64,000 nt of DNA from Aralia elata. Lineage: Eukaryota; Streptophyta; Magnoliopsida; Apiales; Araliaceae. The notes under the pieces were generated by a model. That model searched no databases. It had not been told where the DNA came from and saw nothing but the letters and a program-made list of their open reading frames with translations. The stretch covers positions 41,017,182 through 41,081,181 of the forward strand of contig CM068384.1 in NCBI GenBank assembly GCA_034770075.1, written 5' to 3'. The position numbers and the translations under genes were made by a program. Shown piece by piece: positions 1 through 10,257 of this stretch (positions are counted from its first letter, which is position 1; each line of letters opens with the position of its first letter).

Positions 1-687
1 AATTCAACCAAAGGATATGATAGAAATTGCAAAAATAAGGAGATTTTCACCTTGCAAATGAGATCAAAGTGGATGTAAACTTGTGTATTTTGAATAGAAG
101 AGGAAGTATATGTGATACAATCAAATCAAAAGAAATTGTTCCTCTCTTTTTTTCTCCCTTTTTCTCCTATTTTGTTGCAAATCTATGCTATTTCTCCTTG
201 AATTTCCGTGCTGCTGCTGCTTATTCTTCTGCTCCTGCCGATCTGCTGCTCTCTCTCTCGCTTCTGCTGAATGAATGAAGGAATCACTGAAGTAGGCTGG
301 CTAAGGCCAGCCGCAGATTGATCTGCGGCTGGCCGCAGATCCATCTGCAGCTGGCCTTAGCCCGCCATGCACTCAGCCCGCTATGCACTTTAGTTATTTA
401 ATTCTCCTCGGTTTCTGCACCGCACCTCGATTCTCGTGTCGTGCTGTCGGTTTTCGCCGAAAGACCTGTATTTTGCAGTCCGGGAATTACCGTGAGACGT
501 GACACATTGTTCGGGAATGCTCATTTCGGATGGCCTTGTGGTCACGTCGGTTTTGACTGCAAATCGTCGCGGTGGCGTCGAGTGTGCGCACTTGTGCCCA
601 TTCTTCGCTCCTGCGGGCCGGTTCAATTTGATGATTTTGCCCTCCTGTCACGGTTAGTATACGAAGTGCAAAATTTGGGTGTCTACA
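1..687 (-). repeat. Element A 3' LTR (partial)
   Basis: Positions 1-687 repeat 9432-10119 with only scattered substitutions, so the window begins inside the LTR. The terminus on the plus strand is GGGTGTCTACA. Bases 301-360 hold a striking inverted repeat (listed separately). The 69-aa plus-strand reading frame here has no homology that I recognise and is probably chance. Confidence 0.9.
301..360. repeat. Large inverted repeat in the A LTR U3
   Basis: Eighteen-base arms at 301-318 and 343-360 are reverse complements with one mismatch. Between them, 320-341 is itself an almost perfect palindrome: GATCTGCGGC, a 2-bp centre, then GCCGCAGATC. The DNA could form a nested cruciform and the RNA a long hairpin. 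The second copy in the right LTR is at 9733-9792. Confidence 0.85.
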
Positions 688-702
688 ACTGCCCCTCTTT
701 AT
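688..702 (-). promoter_or_regulatory. Element A polypurine tract
   Basis: Directly inside the left LTR the minus strand reads ATAAAGAGGGGCAGT. This is a purine-rich plus-strand primer site abutting the LTR start. Element B has the same tract at 41397-41411, differing by one base. Confidence 0.8.
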
Positions 703-862
703 CATGTTTATGAAATGTTAAATGAAATGAACAGGATAAAGAATAGACACTCGATGCATGAATAACAGTGCACAAGAACGACAATACATACATGATGCAA
801 CATATATAACTTATAATGCAACGTAAGATGTAAGGCATGCACAATATTCGTAAAAGGGTGTC

Positions 863-2565
863 AATGCGGATGATCGTCTCGTCGGGGCCGGGTCTCGTAT
901 CCGGTCACCCATCTCGTAATCGACAGTTATCGTCGCCGGTCGATCGTCTCGTCGGGGCCGGGTCTCGTATCCGGTCACCCACCTTGTAATCGCCGGTTAT
1001 CGTCGCCGGTCGATCGTCTTGTCGGGGCCGGGTATCGTCGCCGGTCACCCATCTCGTAACCGCCGGGTATCGTCGCCGGTCGATTGTCTTGTCGGGGCCG
1101 GGTATCATCGCCGGTCACCCATCTCGTAACCGCCGGGTATCGTCGCCGGTCGATTGTCTTGTCGGGGCCGGGTATCGTCGCCGGTCACTCATCTCGTAAC
1201 TGCCGGGTATCGTCGCCGGTCGATTGTCTCGTCGGGGCCGGTTTTCGTCGCCGGTCACCCATCTCGTAACCCCCGAGTATCGTCGCCGGTTGGTTGTCTT
1301 GTCGGGGCCGGGTTTCGTCGCCGGTCACCCATCTCGTAATCGCCGGTTATCGTCGCCGGTCGATTGTCTTGTCGGGGCCGGGTATCGTCGCCGGTCACCC
1401 ATCTCGTAACCGCCGGGTATCGTAGCCGGTCACCCATCTCGTAACCGCCGGGTATCGTCGCCGGTCGATTGTCTTGTCGGGGTCGGGTATCGTCGTCGGT
1501 CACCCATCTCATAACCGCCGGGTATCGTCGCCGGTCGATTGTCTTGTCGGGGCCGGGTATCGTCGCCGGTCACCCATCTCGTAACCGCCGGGTATCGTCG
1601 CCGGTCGATTGTCTCGTCGGGGCCGGTTTTCGTCGCCGGTCACCCATCTCGTAACCCCCGGGTATCGTCGCCGGTCGATTGTCTTGTCGGGGCCGGTTTT
1701 CGTCGCTGGTCACCCATCTCGTAACCCCCGGGTATCGTCGCCGGTCGATTATCTTGTCGGGGCCGGGTTTCGTCGCCGGTCACCCATCTCGTAATCGCCG
1801 GTTATCGTCGCCGGTTGATTGTCTTGTCGGGGCCGGGTATCGTCGCCGGTCACCCATCTCGTAACCGCCGGGTATCGTCGCCGGTCGATTGTTTTATCGG
1901 GGCCGGGTATCGTCGCCGGTCACCCATCTCGTAACCGCCGGGTATCGTCGCCGGTCGATTGTCTTGTCGGGGCCGGGTATCGTCGCCGATCACCCATCTC
2001 GTAACCGCCGGGTATCGTCGCCGGTCGATTGTCTTGTCGGGGCCGGGTATCGTCGCCGGTCACCCATCTCGTAACCGCCGGGTATCGTCGCCGGTCGATT
2101 ATCTCGTCGGGGCCGGTTTTCGTCGCCGGTCACACATCTCGTAACCCCCGGGTATCGTCGCCGGTTGGTTATCTTGTCGGGGCCGGGTTTCGTCGCCGGT
2201 CACCCATCTCGTAATCGCCGGTTATCGTCGCCGGTCGATTGTCTTGTCGGGGCCGGGTATCGTCGCCGGTCACCCATCTCGTAACTGCCGGGTATCGTCA
2301 CCGGTCGATTGTCTTGTCGGGGCCGGGTATTGTCGCCGGTCACCCGTCTCGTAACCGCCGGGTATCATCGCCGGTCGATTGTCTTGTCGGGGCCGGGTAT
2401 CGTCGCCGGGCACCCATCTCGTAACCGCCAGGTATCGTCGCCGGTCGATTGTCTTGTCGGGGCCGGATATCGTCGCCGGTCACCCATCTCGTAACCGCCG
2501 GGTATCGTCACCGGTCGATTGTCTCGTCGGGGCCGGTTTTCGTCGCCGGTCACCCATCTCGTAAT
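863..2565. repeat. Tandem array I of element A: 70-bp units built from two 35-bp halves
   Basis: About 24 units of 70 bp. Each unit has two related 35-bp halves, both opening TCGTCGCCGGTC. One half contains GATTGTCTTGTCGGGGCCGG, the other ACCCATCTCGTAACCGCCGG. Units differ by point changes, and one unit near 1400-1440 has lost part of a half. Because 70 is not a multiple of 3 and stops are rare, a ladder of overlapping 61-codon reading frames appears every 70 bp; these are artefacts of the repeat. It lies in the 3' UTR next to the PPT. Confidence 0.93.
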
Positions 2566-2829
2566 CACCTTATTTCATCGCATTGTCATCAAAAGAAGTT
2601 ATCCTCCTGACTAGTTTGAAAGGCATCCTTGGAGTTCGTCCTCGTACATCGTTCTTGGGCAGCCATCGCTTTTGACTCTGATAGGGTAGGACCTTGTCAC
2701 CTAACCTGCATGGATCACGTACAGAGTTATCATCTATTCAATGCATGTGACACAACATGTAAATTTGATGAAAAAATGACCCCTGTACAGTCTTTTGATA
2801 CTGTTCTACAGATGTCATCATTTTGTCGG
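2566..2829. other. Spacer between arrays I and II in element A
   Basis: Unique sequence conserved with 41680-41940 of element B, ending near a segment that contains TGACCCCTGTACAGTC. No coding similarity seen. Plus-strand reading frames starting at 2629 and 2795 run on into array II and look like repeat artefacts. Confidence 0.6.
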
Positions 2830-3910
2830 GGTTTGCTTGGATCTCAGCCCTTCCCAGGGATCGCTCACTTTTTGGATATCGGCCCCTCCCAAGGGTTGTT
2901 CACCACCTTGTTGTGGTTCGCTTGGATGCCTTCCCAGGGTCACTTCTTGCTTGGATACCAGCCCTTCCCAGGGGTTAGTGGTTTGGATCTCAGCCTTTCC
3001 CAGGGTGTTAGTTGTTTGGATCTCAGCCCTTCCCAGTGTGTCAGTTTGTTTGGATCTCAGCCCTTCCCAGGGTGTTAGTTGTTTGGATCTCAGCCCTTCC
3101 CAGGGTGTTAGTTGTTTGGATCTCAGCCCTTCCCAGGGTGCTCACCATCTTGTTGTGGTTTGCTTGGATGCCTTCCCAGGTTTGCTCACCACCTTGTTGT
3201 GGTTTGCTTGGATGCCTTCCCAGGTTTGCTCACCACCTTGTTGTGGTTTTCTTGGATGCCTTCCCAGGTTTGCTCACCACCTTGTTGTGGTTTGCTTGGA
3301 TGCCTTCCCAGGTTCACTTCTTGTTTGGATACCAGCCCTTCCCAGGGGTCACTGATTGTTTGGATACCATCCCTTCTCAGGGGTCGTCTGTTGGTTGGAT
3401 ACCAGCCCTTCCCAGGGGTCATTGATTAGTTGGATACCAACCCTTCCCAGGGGTTAGTGGTTTGGATCTCAGCCCTTCCCAGGGGTCATTGATTGGTTGG
3501 ATATCAGCCCTTCCCAGGGGTCATTGATTGGTTGGATACCAGCCCTTCCAAGGGGTCGTCTGTTGGTTGGATACCAGCCCTTCCCAAGGGTCATTGATTG
3601 GATACCAGCCCTTCCCAGGGGTCATCTGTTGGTTGGATACCAGCCCTTCCCAGGGGTCGTCTGTTGGTTGGATACCAGCCTTTCCCAGGGGTCATTGATT
3701 GGATACCAGCCCTTCCCAGGGGTCATTGATTGGTTGGATATCAGCCCTTCCCAGGGGTCATTGATTTTTTTGGATACCAACCCTTCCCAGGAGTCGTCTG
3801 TTGGTTGGATACCAGCCCTTCCCAGGGGTCATTGATTGGTTGGATATCAGCCCTTCCCAGGGGTCATCTGTTGGTTGGATACCAGCCCTTCCCAGTGGTC
3901 ACTGATTGGA
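2830..3910. repeat. Tandem array II of element A: GGATNNCAGCCCTTCCCAGG family
   Basis: Around 35 copies of a short core, TGGAT(C/A)(T/C)CAGCCCTTCCCAGG, at irregular spacing of roughly 20-60 bp. Spacers are shared in blocks: GTGTTAGTTGTT; GTTTGCTCACCACCTTG; GGTCATTGATTGGT; GGTCGTCTGTTGGT. The pattern suggests repeated local duplication of units with different spacers. The reading frames across it (149, 186, 137, 105, 112 aa) translate the repeat and are not credible genes. Confidence 0.88.
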
Positions 3911-5118
3911 TTTGAGTAATTTTTGATTTTTTTTTTGAAATGGGTTGTGTGATCGGCTTCATGTCCTGGATCTCCCACCAACATCGTCCACATACCATGC
4001 CGCAACAGCCATCACAGTCTGATCATTCGTGAGGTTGAAAGCGACGTGCTTGTACTTTCCTGAAGATTTTCATTTTGATCGTACTTGTATGCATGAAAAA
4101 TATGTTATGCATGATCTGGCAGATATGTTATGGACAGATGCATGTGCACAACATATGTTTAGATAGAAATGACCCCTGTTCAGTCAAATGATACGATTCG
4201 ACAGTCGTCGTTGTTTGCCAACATCTGATTGGATCACGCCTCGTCGTGAAGTGTAGTTTCTAGACTTCAACCCTGGTCCGGTACTCTGTCTACTCTTGGT
4301 CGTCTTCATTTCATCGAGTTGAGGCAGTCTGTTTCGCTCTCTGTGATGATCGACAGCTATGTCGGCTCCTTGGCCTTTTGATCATTTCTGCTGGCCGATA
4401 TGCTGTTGTCTTGCATTATATCATCCTTGTATATGCTCATGCACATGGATCATTTGGATGTCGAGGCAGTGATAGTCAGGATTGGGGAGAGGCCTAATGA
4501 CGAGAGGTTCTGTGCAGCCTCAGCTTCCTTCCATTTCACGATTCTTAACTGCCCCTGCCTTGGCGCGGGTTGCTACCAAGAATTTCTATCGAAAACTCGC
4601 GATGCCGACCGTGCTGAATTATCCACAGCTCTGCAAGATCCTGCATATCAGATGACTAACAAATGCCAAAACATGAAGGCTCGGGCCGTTAGTGTTAGTT
4701 CAAAACAAAGATATTATAATCTTGACAAAAGAGTAAATGCAGTTAAAGCATATGAAATTGAATATCTGTTGATCGCACAATCTAGCAAGTTGTAGACCGT
4801 GAATGTACTAGATTGGAAATTATTTTCAATCCCTTGTGAGTTGATGATTTTCTATTTAACGAGTTATGAAATCGTAAGAACACCTTCAAGCATTCATGGT
4901 CATTGTACGTGAGTAAGGTCGAATTCAAAAGAACTACCTTCCCTCGTCAAAGGTATCCTGTCTCCATTCTCGACAACGTTCTTAGCGGGATTGACGTCAT
5001 ATGACAAATGCACTATGCGATGCAACATTCAGTAGGGGTTTCTCTTCTATGACTCATTGTTTAAGGCCGAGAGTTTTTCGTATTATCTTTTCTCTTTATT
5101 AGTCCACTTCACTTGTCT
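3911..5118 (-). other. Element A 3' UTR, conserved non-coding stretch
   Basis: Closely matches 44216-45490 of element B. The longest plus-strand frame (4400-4795, 131 aa) is antisense to the element. In B the matching frame (44714-45028) ends early at a stop and carries a codon-level deletion, so I do not call a gene. A T-rich tract near 3920 and several ATGCATGTGCACA-like alternating segments are visible. Confidence 0.55.
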
Positions 5119-5606
5119 CGTTTTCTTAGGCTATTCAAAGTTACCCATTTAACGAGTTTTGGACCAATGACTCCCAAACCAGATGGTTTTGGGGCATTAG
5201 GTGTACAGACACCCCTTCGGGTTTATTTACTCGAGTAACAAAGGCCACGGTTCGAGACAAGCTGGTGGTCTGCACCATTCATTCTTTGCTTGACCTTGCG
5301 CAAGATTCGTTTTCTTAGGCTTGAGTTACCCATGTAGCGAGTGTTAGGCCGGTGACTCCCAAACCAGACGGCTTTAGGGCACCAGATGCAGAGACACCCC
5401 TTAGGCTTAATTACTCGAGTAGCCCATGCCACGATTCGAATCTGCTCGGGCCTCCTCTACTGTAATGCTCGTTTTCTTAGGCTCTGAGTTACCCATGTAA
5501 CGAGTGTTGGGCCAGCGACTCCCAAACCAGATGGCTTTAGGGCACCAGGTGTAGAGACACCCCTCAGGCTTAATTACTCGAATAACCTAGGCCACGATTC
5601 AAGACA
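5119..5606 (-). promoter_or_regulatory. Three tandem copies of a conserved hairpin module (element A)
   Basis: Copies at about 5119-5258, 5308-5440 and 5470-5605. Each runs, on the plus strand, from TCTTAGGCT through ACTCCCAAACCAGA to GGCCACG. On the element's sense (minus) strand each has hairpin I, arms GGTGT and ACACC around a 4-nt loop. Hairpin II has arms AA(A/G)CC(A/G) and TGGTTT, extended by CCC and GGG. A weaker third stem is formed by GTTAC and GTAAC around ATGG. The same module occurs once in Athila elements C and D. Translation shows a WCPKxxWFGSHR-like string, but the frame has stops in copy 1 and in D, so I favour an RNA or DNA element over a protein. Confidence 0.7.
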
Positions 5607-5915
5607 TTAGCTTGATAATCATTTATCGTCTGACTTCTTGATATTGATCATTATTGACTGTCTGACTACGTGTTAATTGCCATCGACATCGTCATAGTTT
5701 TATACCCCACAACTGAAAGTTTGTGCAAATGTAAAGTGAAGGCTGTCACATGAGGTCGATTCTGTCGCAAACGTTGCTTTGAATTAAGGCTTTGTACCCG
5801 ATCAAAAGGTTGAATAGCCTTCTTCGTCTAATCATACTCACGATTGTGCTCCACGGTTGCTTGTCAGAGTTAATCCGATTCCTATCAAGTCAAATAAAAT
5901 CTCCTTTCACGCGGG
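5607..5915. other. Element A interior, nothing recognised
   Basis: Unique sequence that matches 45978-46293 of element B. I see no repeat, coding similarity or signal in it. Confidence 0.5.
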
Positions 5916-6443
5916 TCATCGTATCCCGGGAAAACTATGCTTGACAAATGCCAGATGATCGTACCGTTGAAGATTGAAATGACATGAGGTAGCATTTGAT
6001 GATGATGGTGCATGTTGTTGGGATTGTTGCATGGGTGCCAATTTGCACGTCATCATTTCCTGGGTAGTTGACAAATGCCCCAGTGTTAAGTTGCTTTTCT
6101 TGTGATCTCCCTTGTACTGGTCGCATCGGTATCTCACTGGGCTGACAAAAGATCCGGTCCTTTGATTTGTTGAAAGATTTGGGGGATTTTTTTTTTTTTG
6201 TTGATTTTTGAGATTTTTTTTTGTGTGTGTCGAATTTGCCCCTACTCCGGGTTCTTCGTGATTGTTAGGGGTTCTGATGTCGGGTTTGGGTTTGTCTTCG
6301 ACCCATCCTTTGATCTCGTCAGGCGTATTGTCGACATCTGTCTCATCCTGCTCAATCCCCATCAGATCGAAATCTAGCTCTATACCAAAATCGTGATCCT
6401 CCTTCAAATTTGGCCTATTGCTTGTCAGGCTAGAATGCCTCAA
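5916..6443 (-). CDS. Conserved hypothetical frame in element A (175 aa)
   Basis: I do not recognise this protein. An open frame of 175 aa has an acidic first third (GIELDFDLMG, then DETDVDNTPDE), a lysine/asparagine-rich middle over a poly-A/T tract, and a Q/S-rich end finishing near HSFPGIR. Element B carries the same frame (46294-46842, 182 aa). Near the poly-T tract length differences keep the frame open in both. It lies downstream of the IN remnant, where the IN core would be expected. It may be a displaced gag-pol fragment, a small accessory protein, or chance preservation between two related copies. Confidence 0.35.
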   Translation of the reverse strand: MRHSSLTSNRPNLKEDHDFGIELDFDLMGIEQDETDVDNTPDEIKGWVEDKPKPDIRTPNNHEEPGVGANSTHTKKNLKNQQKKKNPPNLSTNQRTGSFVSPVRYRCDQYKGDHKKSNLTLGHLSTTQEMMTCKLAPMQQSQQHAPSSSNATSCHFNLQRYDHLAFVKHSFPGIR

Positions 6444-6659
6444 ATCGGGGTACCTGAAATAAAACAGAAATGCCTGTCATATATATGAAACATTTCAGCA
6501 CATGATCTTCTTTTTGGATAACATGACAAAGTGACATGAGCGTGCAGGGATTTGAAATAAAACTCAAAATTTTAAAACCCATTGATCTTCTACTGGCCGG
6601 GATTCACTGCTATCATCCTGGATTTACCCCTTCCTGGATATCACCTGCTGCACGGTCCA

Positions 6660-6790
6660 ACTGGCCGCGGTGAGGTCAAGCAATGGAGCTCATTAGGAGG
6701 TGCATGGATCGTATTGGCATGGATCTGGCATTGATGACATTTCTTGACATGAGTATCGCAGTCAGTTTTCATGGTTAGCCAGTAGTGACC
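6660..6790 (-). pseudogene. Integrase zinc-binding remnant (element A)
   Basis: Minus-strand translation gives YWLTMKTDC, then KKCHQCQ (the CxxC half of the HHCC zinc finger), then APPNELHCLTSP. This is the usual transition into the IN core in Tat/Ogre polyproteins. The expected core with its D,D,E residues does not follow; the frame ends in stops. The first two His of the finger lie in degraded sequence upstream. Non-functional. Confidence 0.75.
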
Positions 6791-6959
6791 CGTTCACATG
6801 ATTTTCTTTGCCAAAAATGTTCCCTCATATGGGCTCCGCACACATCGCCATGTACTTCGTTCATTAATCAGTGGGCTACTTCGGCTTCCAGATACCTCAG
6901 CAGTCCCGTAGCTAGGTGCCATTTATGCAAATCGTCTCCGCTTAGGAAGAATTTCACTG

Positions 6960-7250
6960 CCCATCTTTGGATTCTCTTTCCTCGGTCAGATCTGCATTTT
7001 CGGGAGAGGAGCTGTCTTGGAGGAACTCTTTAATGTTTTGATACCAAGCCCATTTAGGAGGGGCGTCACTATGGGAGATCTCTCCGATCTGATCCTCATA
7101 GGCCGGACAAGTCTGTACCGCAATTCCCAGGGCTAATCTCAGTCCTAGGATGCATCCCTCGTATTCAGCCGTATTGTTGGAGTGGCAGAACTATAATTTC
7201 ATGGCTACCGGCTTCTGCCATTTGGATGGGTGGAGTATGGACTTTACGGC
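6960..7250 (-). pseudogene. RNase H C-terminal region and RH-IN linker remnant (element A)
   Basis: Minus-strand translation shows PVAMKL, a stop, FCHSNNTAEYEGC and ILGLRLALGI. This is the conserved glutamate motif of the Tat-type RNase H (NNTAEYE). It is followed by a WYQNIKEFLQ linker typical of the region before IN. The segment carrying the next catalytic Asp is missing, so an internal deletion joins RH to the linker. An in-frame TAG just before the NNTAEYE motif is replaced by CAG in element B. No upstream RT is present. Confidence 0.75.
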
Positions 7251-8055
7251 CTCTCAGTTGGGTCCTAGGGGCAATCTCACAAAACAAACAAGGGCCGTAG
7301 TTTAGTACTGTGCCAGTTACAAGTTGGCAGATGCATGTCAATACTGATGCCTGATTATTATTCATTTTTTTTTTTGGTTCTATAATCTTATCCTGCAAAA
7401 CAAGGTCAGTGTTTGATGACAGGATAGTATTCAGAAGTTTTAGAAAATCTTGGTACGTGGTATGTATGGCCTTCCTGCAAAACCAAGTCAGCATTCTCTT
7501 TATATGTGCAGGTGATGTAATCACATGATATAGGACATATTTATTACGATGATGACGGTATGACAGTTGTATGTCATTTACATGACATCTATTTATTTGA
7601 GTGAACGATAAGAGGGCATGAAGAAGCTTCCCTTTCGTTAGGTTTATCAGAGGCTGACCTACCCTAGGGTTACTCTCGCGGGCTTTTCGGCATGAAGGTC
7701 CCCAAATCTTCGCAATCTACTCGTCTGAGTCCTTTCGATTTGAGCGGATTTGGGTGGTGCGTTTCCTGAGCCATCTCCGGGGAGCAGCCCCTTCGAGTCC
7801 AGTAATAAGCAACCGACAGGTTCGCCTCAGGAGGAGGTACTTTCTCAACATACATTCACATTCATCGTCCTCACCGCATGCAAATGATTTCTTTAAAGTA
7901 AAGCCATTCCATTCAATCAATCATTCATTGGAAAAAAGCACACATTCACACAACAATAAGTAAAAGAGGTCAAAAAGTTGCACGCACATACACATTCATG
8001 AATTTTAAAGGATAGGATAGCATCAAGATTTGAAAGCGGCTTAAGCCCTCTAATG
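7251..8055 (-). other. Element A 5' leader
   Basis: Stretch between the PBS and the RH remnant, conserved in element B (47507-48312). No gag, PR or RT similarity is readable in either strand, so roughly 5 kb or more of normal coding sequence is missing here. The 119-aa minus frame at 7165-7524 is in the wrong frame for RH and is probably spurious. Confidence 0.6.
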
Positions 8056-8073
8056 TCCCCAGCGAAGTCGCCA
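8056..8073 (-). promoter_or_regulatory. Element A primer binding site
   Basis: On the minus strand, 2 nt inside the 5' LTR: TGGCGACTTCGCTGGGGA. It has the form of the Tat/Ogre PBS, reported from memory as complementary to a tRNA-Arg 3' end. Two positions differ from the copy in element B. Confidence 0.75.
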
Positions 8074-8075
8074 GC

Positions 8076-10119
8076 TGTCGACGCCGGGTTCTCGCCCTTT
8101 CCGATTTTTGCCTTTTTATTAGATGATGTTTCGGAAAAGGTCGGCATTGATGTCGACGGTGTTTTGAAAGATCGTTTTTTATGATGAGCCAATTAACCAG
8201 AGTCGCCAGTTGGTATATTTGAAATGGATGTACCAACTCATCCGAGTTTCGTTTTTGTAAATCGCTGGCTCATATGTGACTCCGAATTAATTGGTCTGCG
8301 AATCGAGATTCATAGAGTTCGGGGGCTTGCTTAAGCGAGGGGAAGGTGTTAGGCACCCCCCGACTTCCGTGAAACACGGTTACCGCAATCTTGATACTTT
8401 CCTATCCTTTAATTCATGAAATGTGTGTGTGCGTACGTGTGTGTGTGTGTGGGTGTGCCTATGTGAATGTTGTGGTGAGTTTGTATGAAAGAATCATTTG
8501 GATTTTTAGGGAAAGTCGTGCTTTAATTTGAGAGTGCTTTGGAATGCCCTTCGGCTTCTACGAGAAAGCTTTATTCTTTAGGAAGGTTTGATTTTAATTG
8601 TCAAAACTGCAAGGTTTTTATTAGGTGTTATTTTGGCAAACAAGAGTTTTAAACCTTCGTCAAAATAGGAATCGAGATCTATACGTTGCTTTCGTAACTC
8701 AAATGATGGGCAACTTCTAGAATCTCTTTAACCCTATGCACAACGGTTTAATAAAACGCCATTTATTTATAAAATCATTTTTTGTGACATTTGGAAACAA
8801 CTTCTCTTTAACTTCCTCGTAAAATAGGAATCGACTTTCATTAGCATTTTCAATTCTTAGCCTCGTGATGCTAATATCCTACTTTGATTGATTTTAGAAA
8901 AATCTTTATTGTTTTGGCTTTGAAATCAATTTTGGTGCCGCGATTCAAATCAAGCATTAAAACGCGTTGGGGTTATTCGTGGGCATGTAAGCCATCAAAA
9001 TAACCCCGAACGCCCACAATCGCATCCTTTCACTATGACGAGGCCTTAACCACGATTCTCGCCTTGGCGTCGTTTTAAGGCCCGACGATTACATATTTAC
9101 AGTGAAAACTACATCATTCCTACTTCTTACATCAAAAGGGGTCCATCATCGGATTTGGACCACGGGGTCGCTTTCCTAGGCTCACAACCAAATTTCCACA
9201 CACCCACAACCGGATATTACAAGAAATAATCAACACGGATAATCTAACAATACCAAGACATCCTAAAATAGCGATCTAAAGGAACCATGCCAATATGGCA
9301 CCGTAAAACAAAACAAAAAAATTCAATAAATAAATATCATCGGGTTATTAGGAAGGATTTTGTTCCGATGGAACCCTCACCAATAATCCCTAATTCATTA
9401 TTCCATCATTAATTACATGCAAACTACATTTAATTCAACCAAAGGATATGATAGAAATTGCAAAAATAAGGAGATTTTCAACTTGCAAATGAGATCAAAG
9501 TGGATGTAAACTTGTGTATTTTGAATAGAAGAGGAAGTATATGTGATACAATCAAATCAAAATAAATTGTTCCTCTCTTTTTTTCTCCCTTTTTTCTCCT
9601 ATTTTGTTGCAAATCTATGCTATTTCTCCTTGAATTTCCGTGCTGCTGCTGCTTATTCTTCTGCTTCTGCCGATCTGCTGCTCTCTCTCTCGCTTCTGCT
9701 GAATGAATGAAGGAATCACTGAAGTAGGCTGGCTAAGGCCAGCCGCAGATTGATCTGCGGCTGGCCGCAGATCCATCTGCGGCTGGCCTTAGCCCGCCAT
9801 GCACTCAGCCCGCCATGCACTTTAGTTATTTAATTCTCCTCGGTTTCCGCACCGCACCTCGATTCTCGCGTCGTGCTGTCGGTTTTCGCCGAAAGGCCTG
9901 TATTTTGTAGTCCGGGAATTACCGTGAGACGTGACACATTATTCGGGAATGCTCATTTCGGATGGCCTTGTGGTCACGTCGGTTTTGACTGCAAATCGTC
10001 GCGGTGGCGTCGAGTGTGCGCACTTGTGCCCATTCTTCGCTCCTGCGGGCCGGTTCAATTTAACGATTTTGCCCTCCTGTCACGGTTAGTATACGAAGTG
10101 CAAAATTTGGGTGTCTACA
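8076..10119 (-). repeat. Element A 5' LTR (complete, 2044 bp)
   Basis: Plus-strand termini TGTCGACGCC and GGGTGTCTACA give the canonical TG...CA ends. It contains a (GT)n tract near 8425-8456 and the inverted repeat at 9733-9792. The frame at 9873-10166 merely runs across the LTR/G junction. The 2-kb length is close to the B LTRs (1988 and 1990 bp), and the two LTR sets align throughout. Confidence 0.92.
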
Positions 10120-10257
10120 GTTACAAAGGAGATTTTATCGGAAAAGCGCATGCTAGGTTATTTTGAGTCAATGGCCCTTATAGAAGCAAAGCCCTCAAAC
10201 GTTTCATTATTACTACTGGATGGAGGGTTCCTCAATTTTCGAAGGGGAATTGGATAG
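10120..10257 (+). pseudogene. Gag C-terminal remnant of element G
   Basis: Frame from 10120 reads VTKEILSEKRMLGYFES, then KPSNVSLLLLDGGFLNF, and ends at TAG 10255-10257. It matches the end of the Gag-like protein of element E (EILSKKSMLGDFES, then KPSNVTLLLMGGG). In C the equivalent EILSRKKRLNDFE-type segment continues into protease and RT. G and E therefore share a derived ending in which pol has been removed. Confidence 0.7.

Larger units (their letters stand above)
1..10119 (-). mobile_element. Element A: Tat/Ogre-like LTR retrotransposon, pol mostly deleted, left end outside window
   Basis: Two long near-identical LTRs (687 bp visible on the left, 2044 bp on the right) flank about 7.4 kb. 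On the minus strand the LTR starts TGTAGACACCC and ends GGCGTCGACA. The PBS next to the right LTR and the purine tract next to the left LTR fix the orientation. The interior has no gag, PR or RT; only short RH and IN remnants survive upstream of a very long tandem-repeat 3' UTR. The PBS class, RH/IN sequence style and repeat-rich 3' UTR match Tat/Ogre elements. It is inserted in the gag remnant of element G; the right-hand target duplication would be GTTAC at 10120-10124, and its partner is outside the window. Confidence 0.85.

Noticed and set aside
1084..2564. Ladder of overlapping 61-codon plus-strand reading frames
   Set aside because: They recur every 70 bp because the repeat unit lacks stops; the frame rotates with each unit and there is no independent gene signal.
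863..2565. CRISPR array
   Set aside because: There are no unique spacers between repeats; units are contiguous and the context is a plant retrotransposon.
2629..3835. Frames of 105-186 aa with repeated SQPFPG or ALPRV-like text
   Set aside because: Direct translations of array II; antisense to the element and without homology.
4400..4795. 131-aa frame conserved between A and B
   Set aside because: Antisense to the element, and truncated in B by a stop at 45028 with an internal deletion; conservation is at the DNA level.
5119..5606. tRNA-like or known small RNA gene
   Set aside because: Stems do not form a cloverleaf and no box A or box B pair is clear; kept as an undescribed structured module instead.
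9873..10166. 97-aa frame at the right edge of A
   Set aside because: It crosses the LTR/G junction and exists only because of the insertion.
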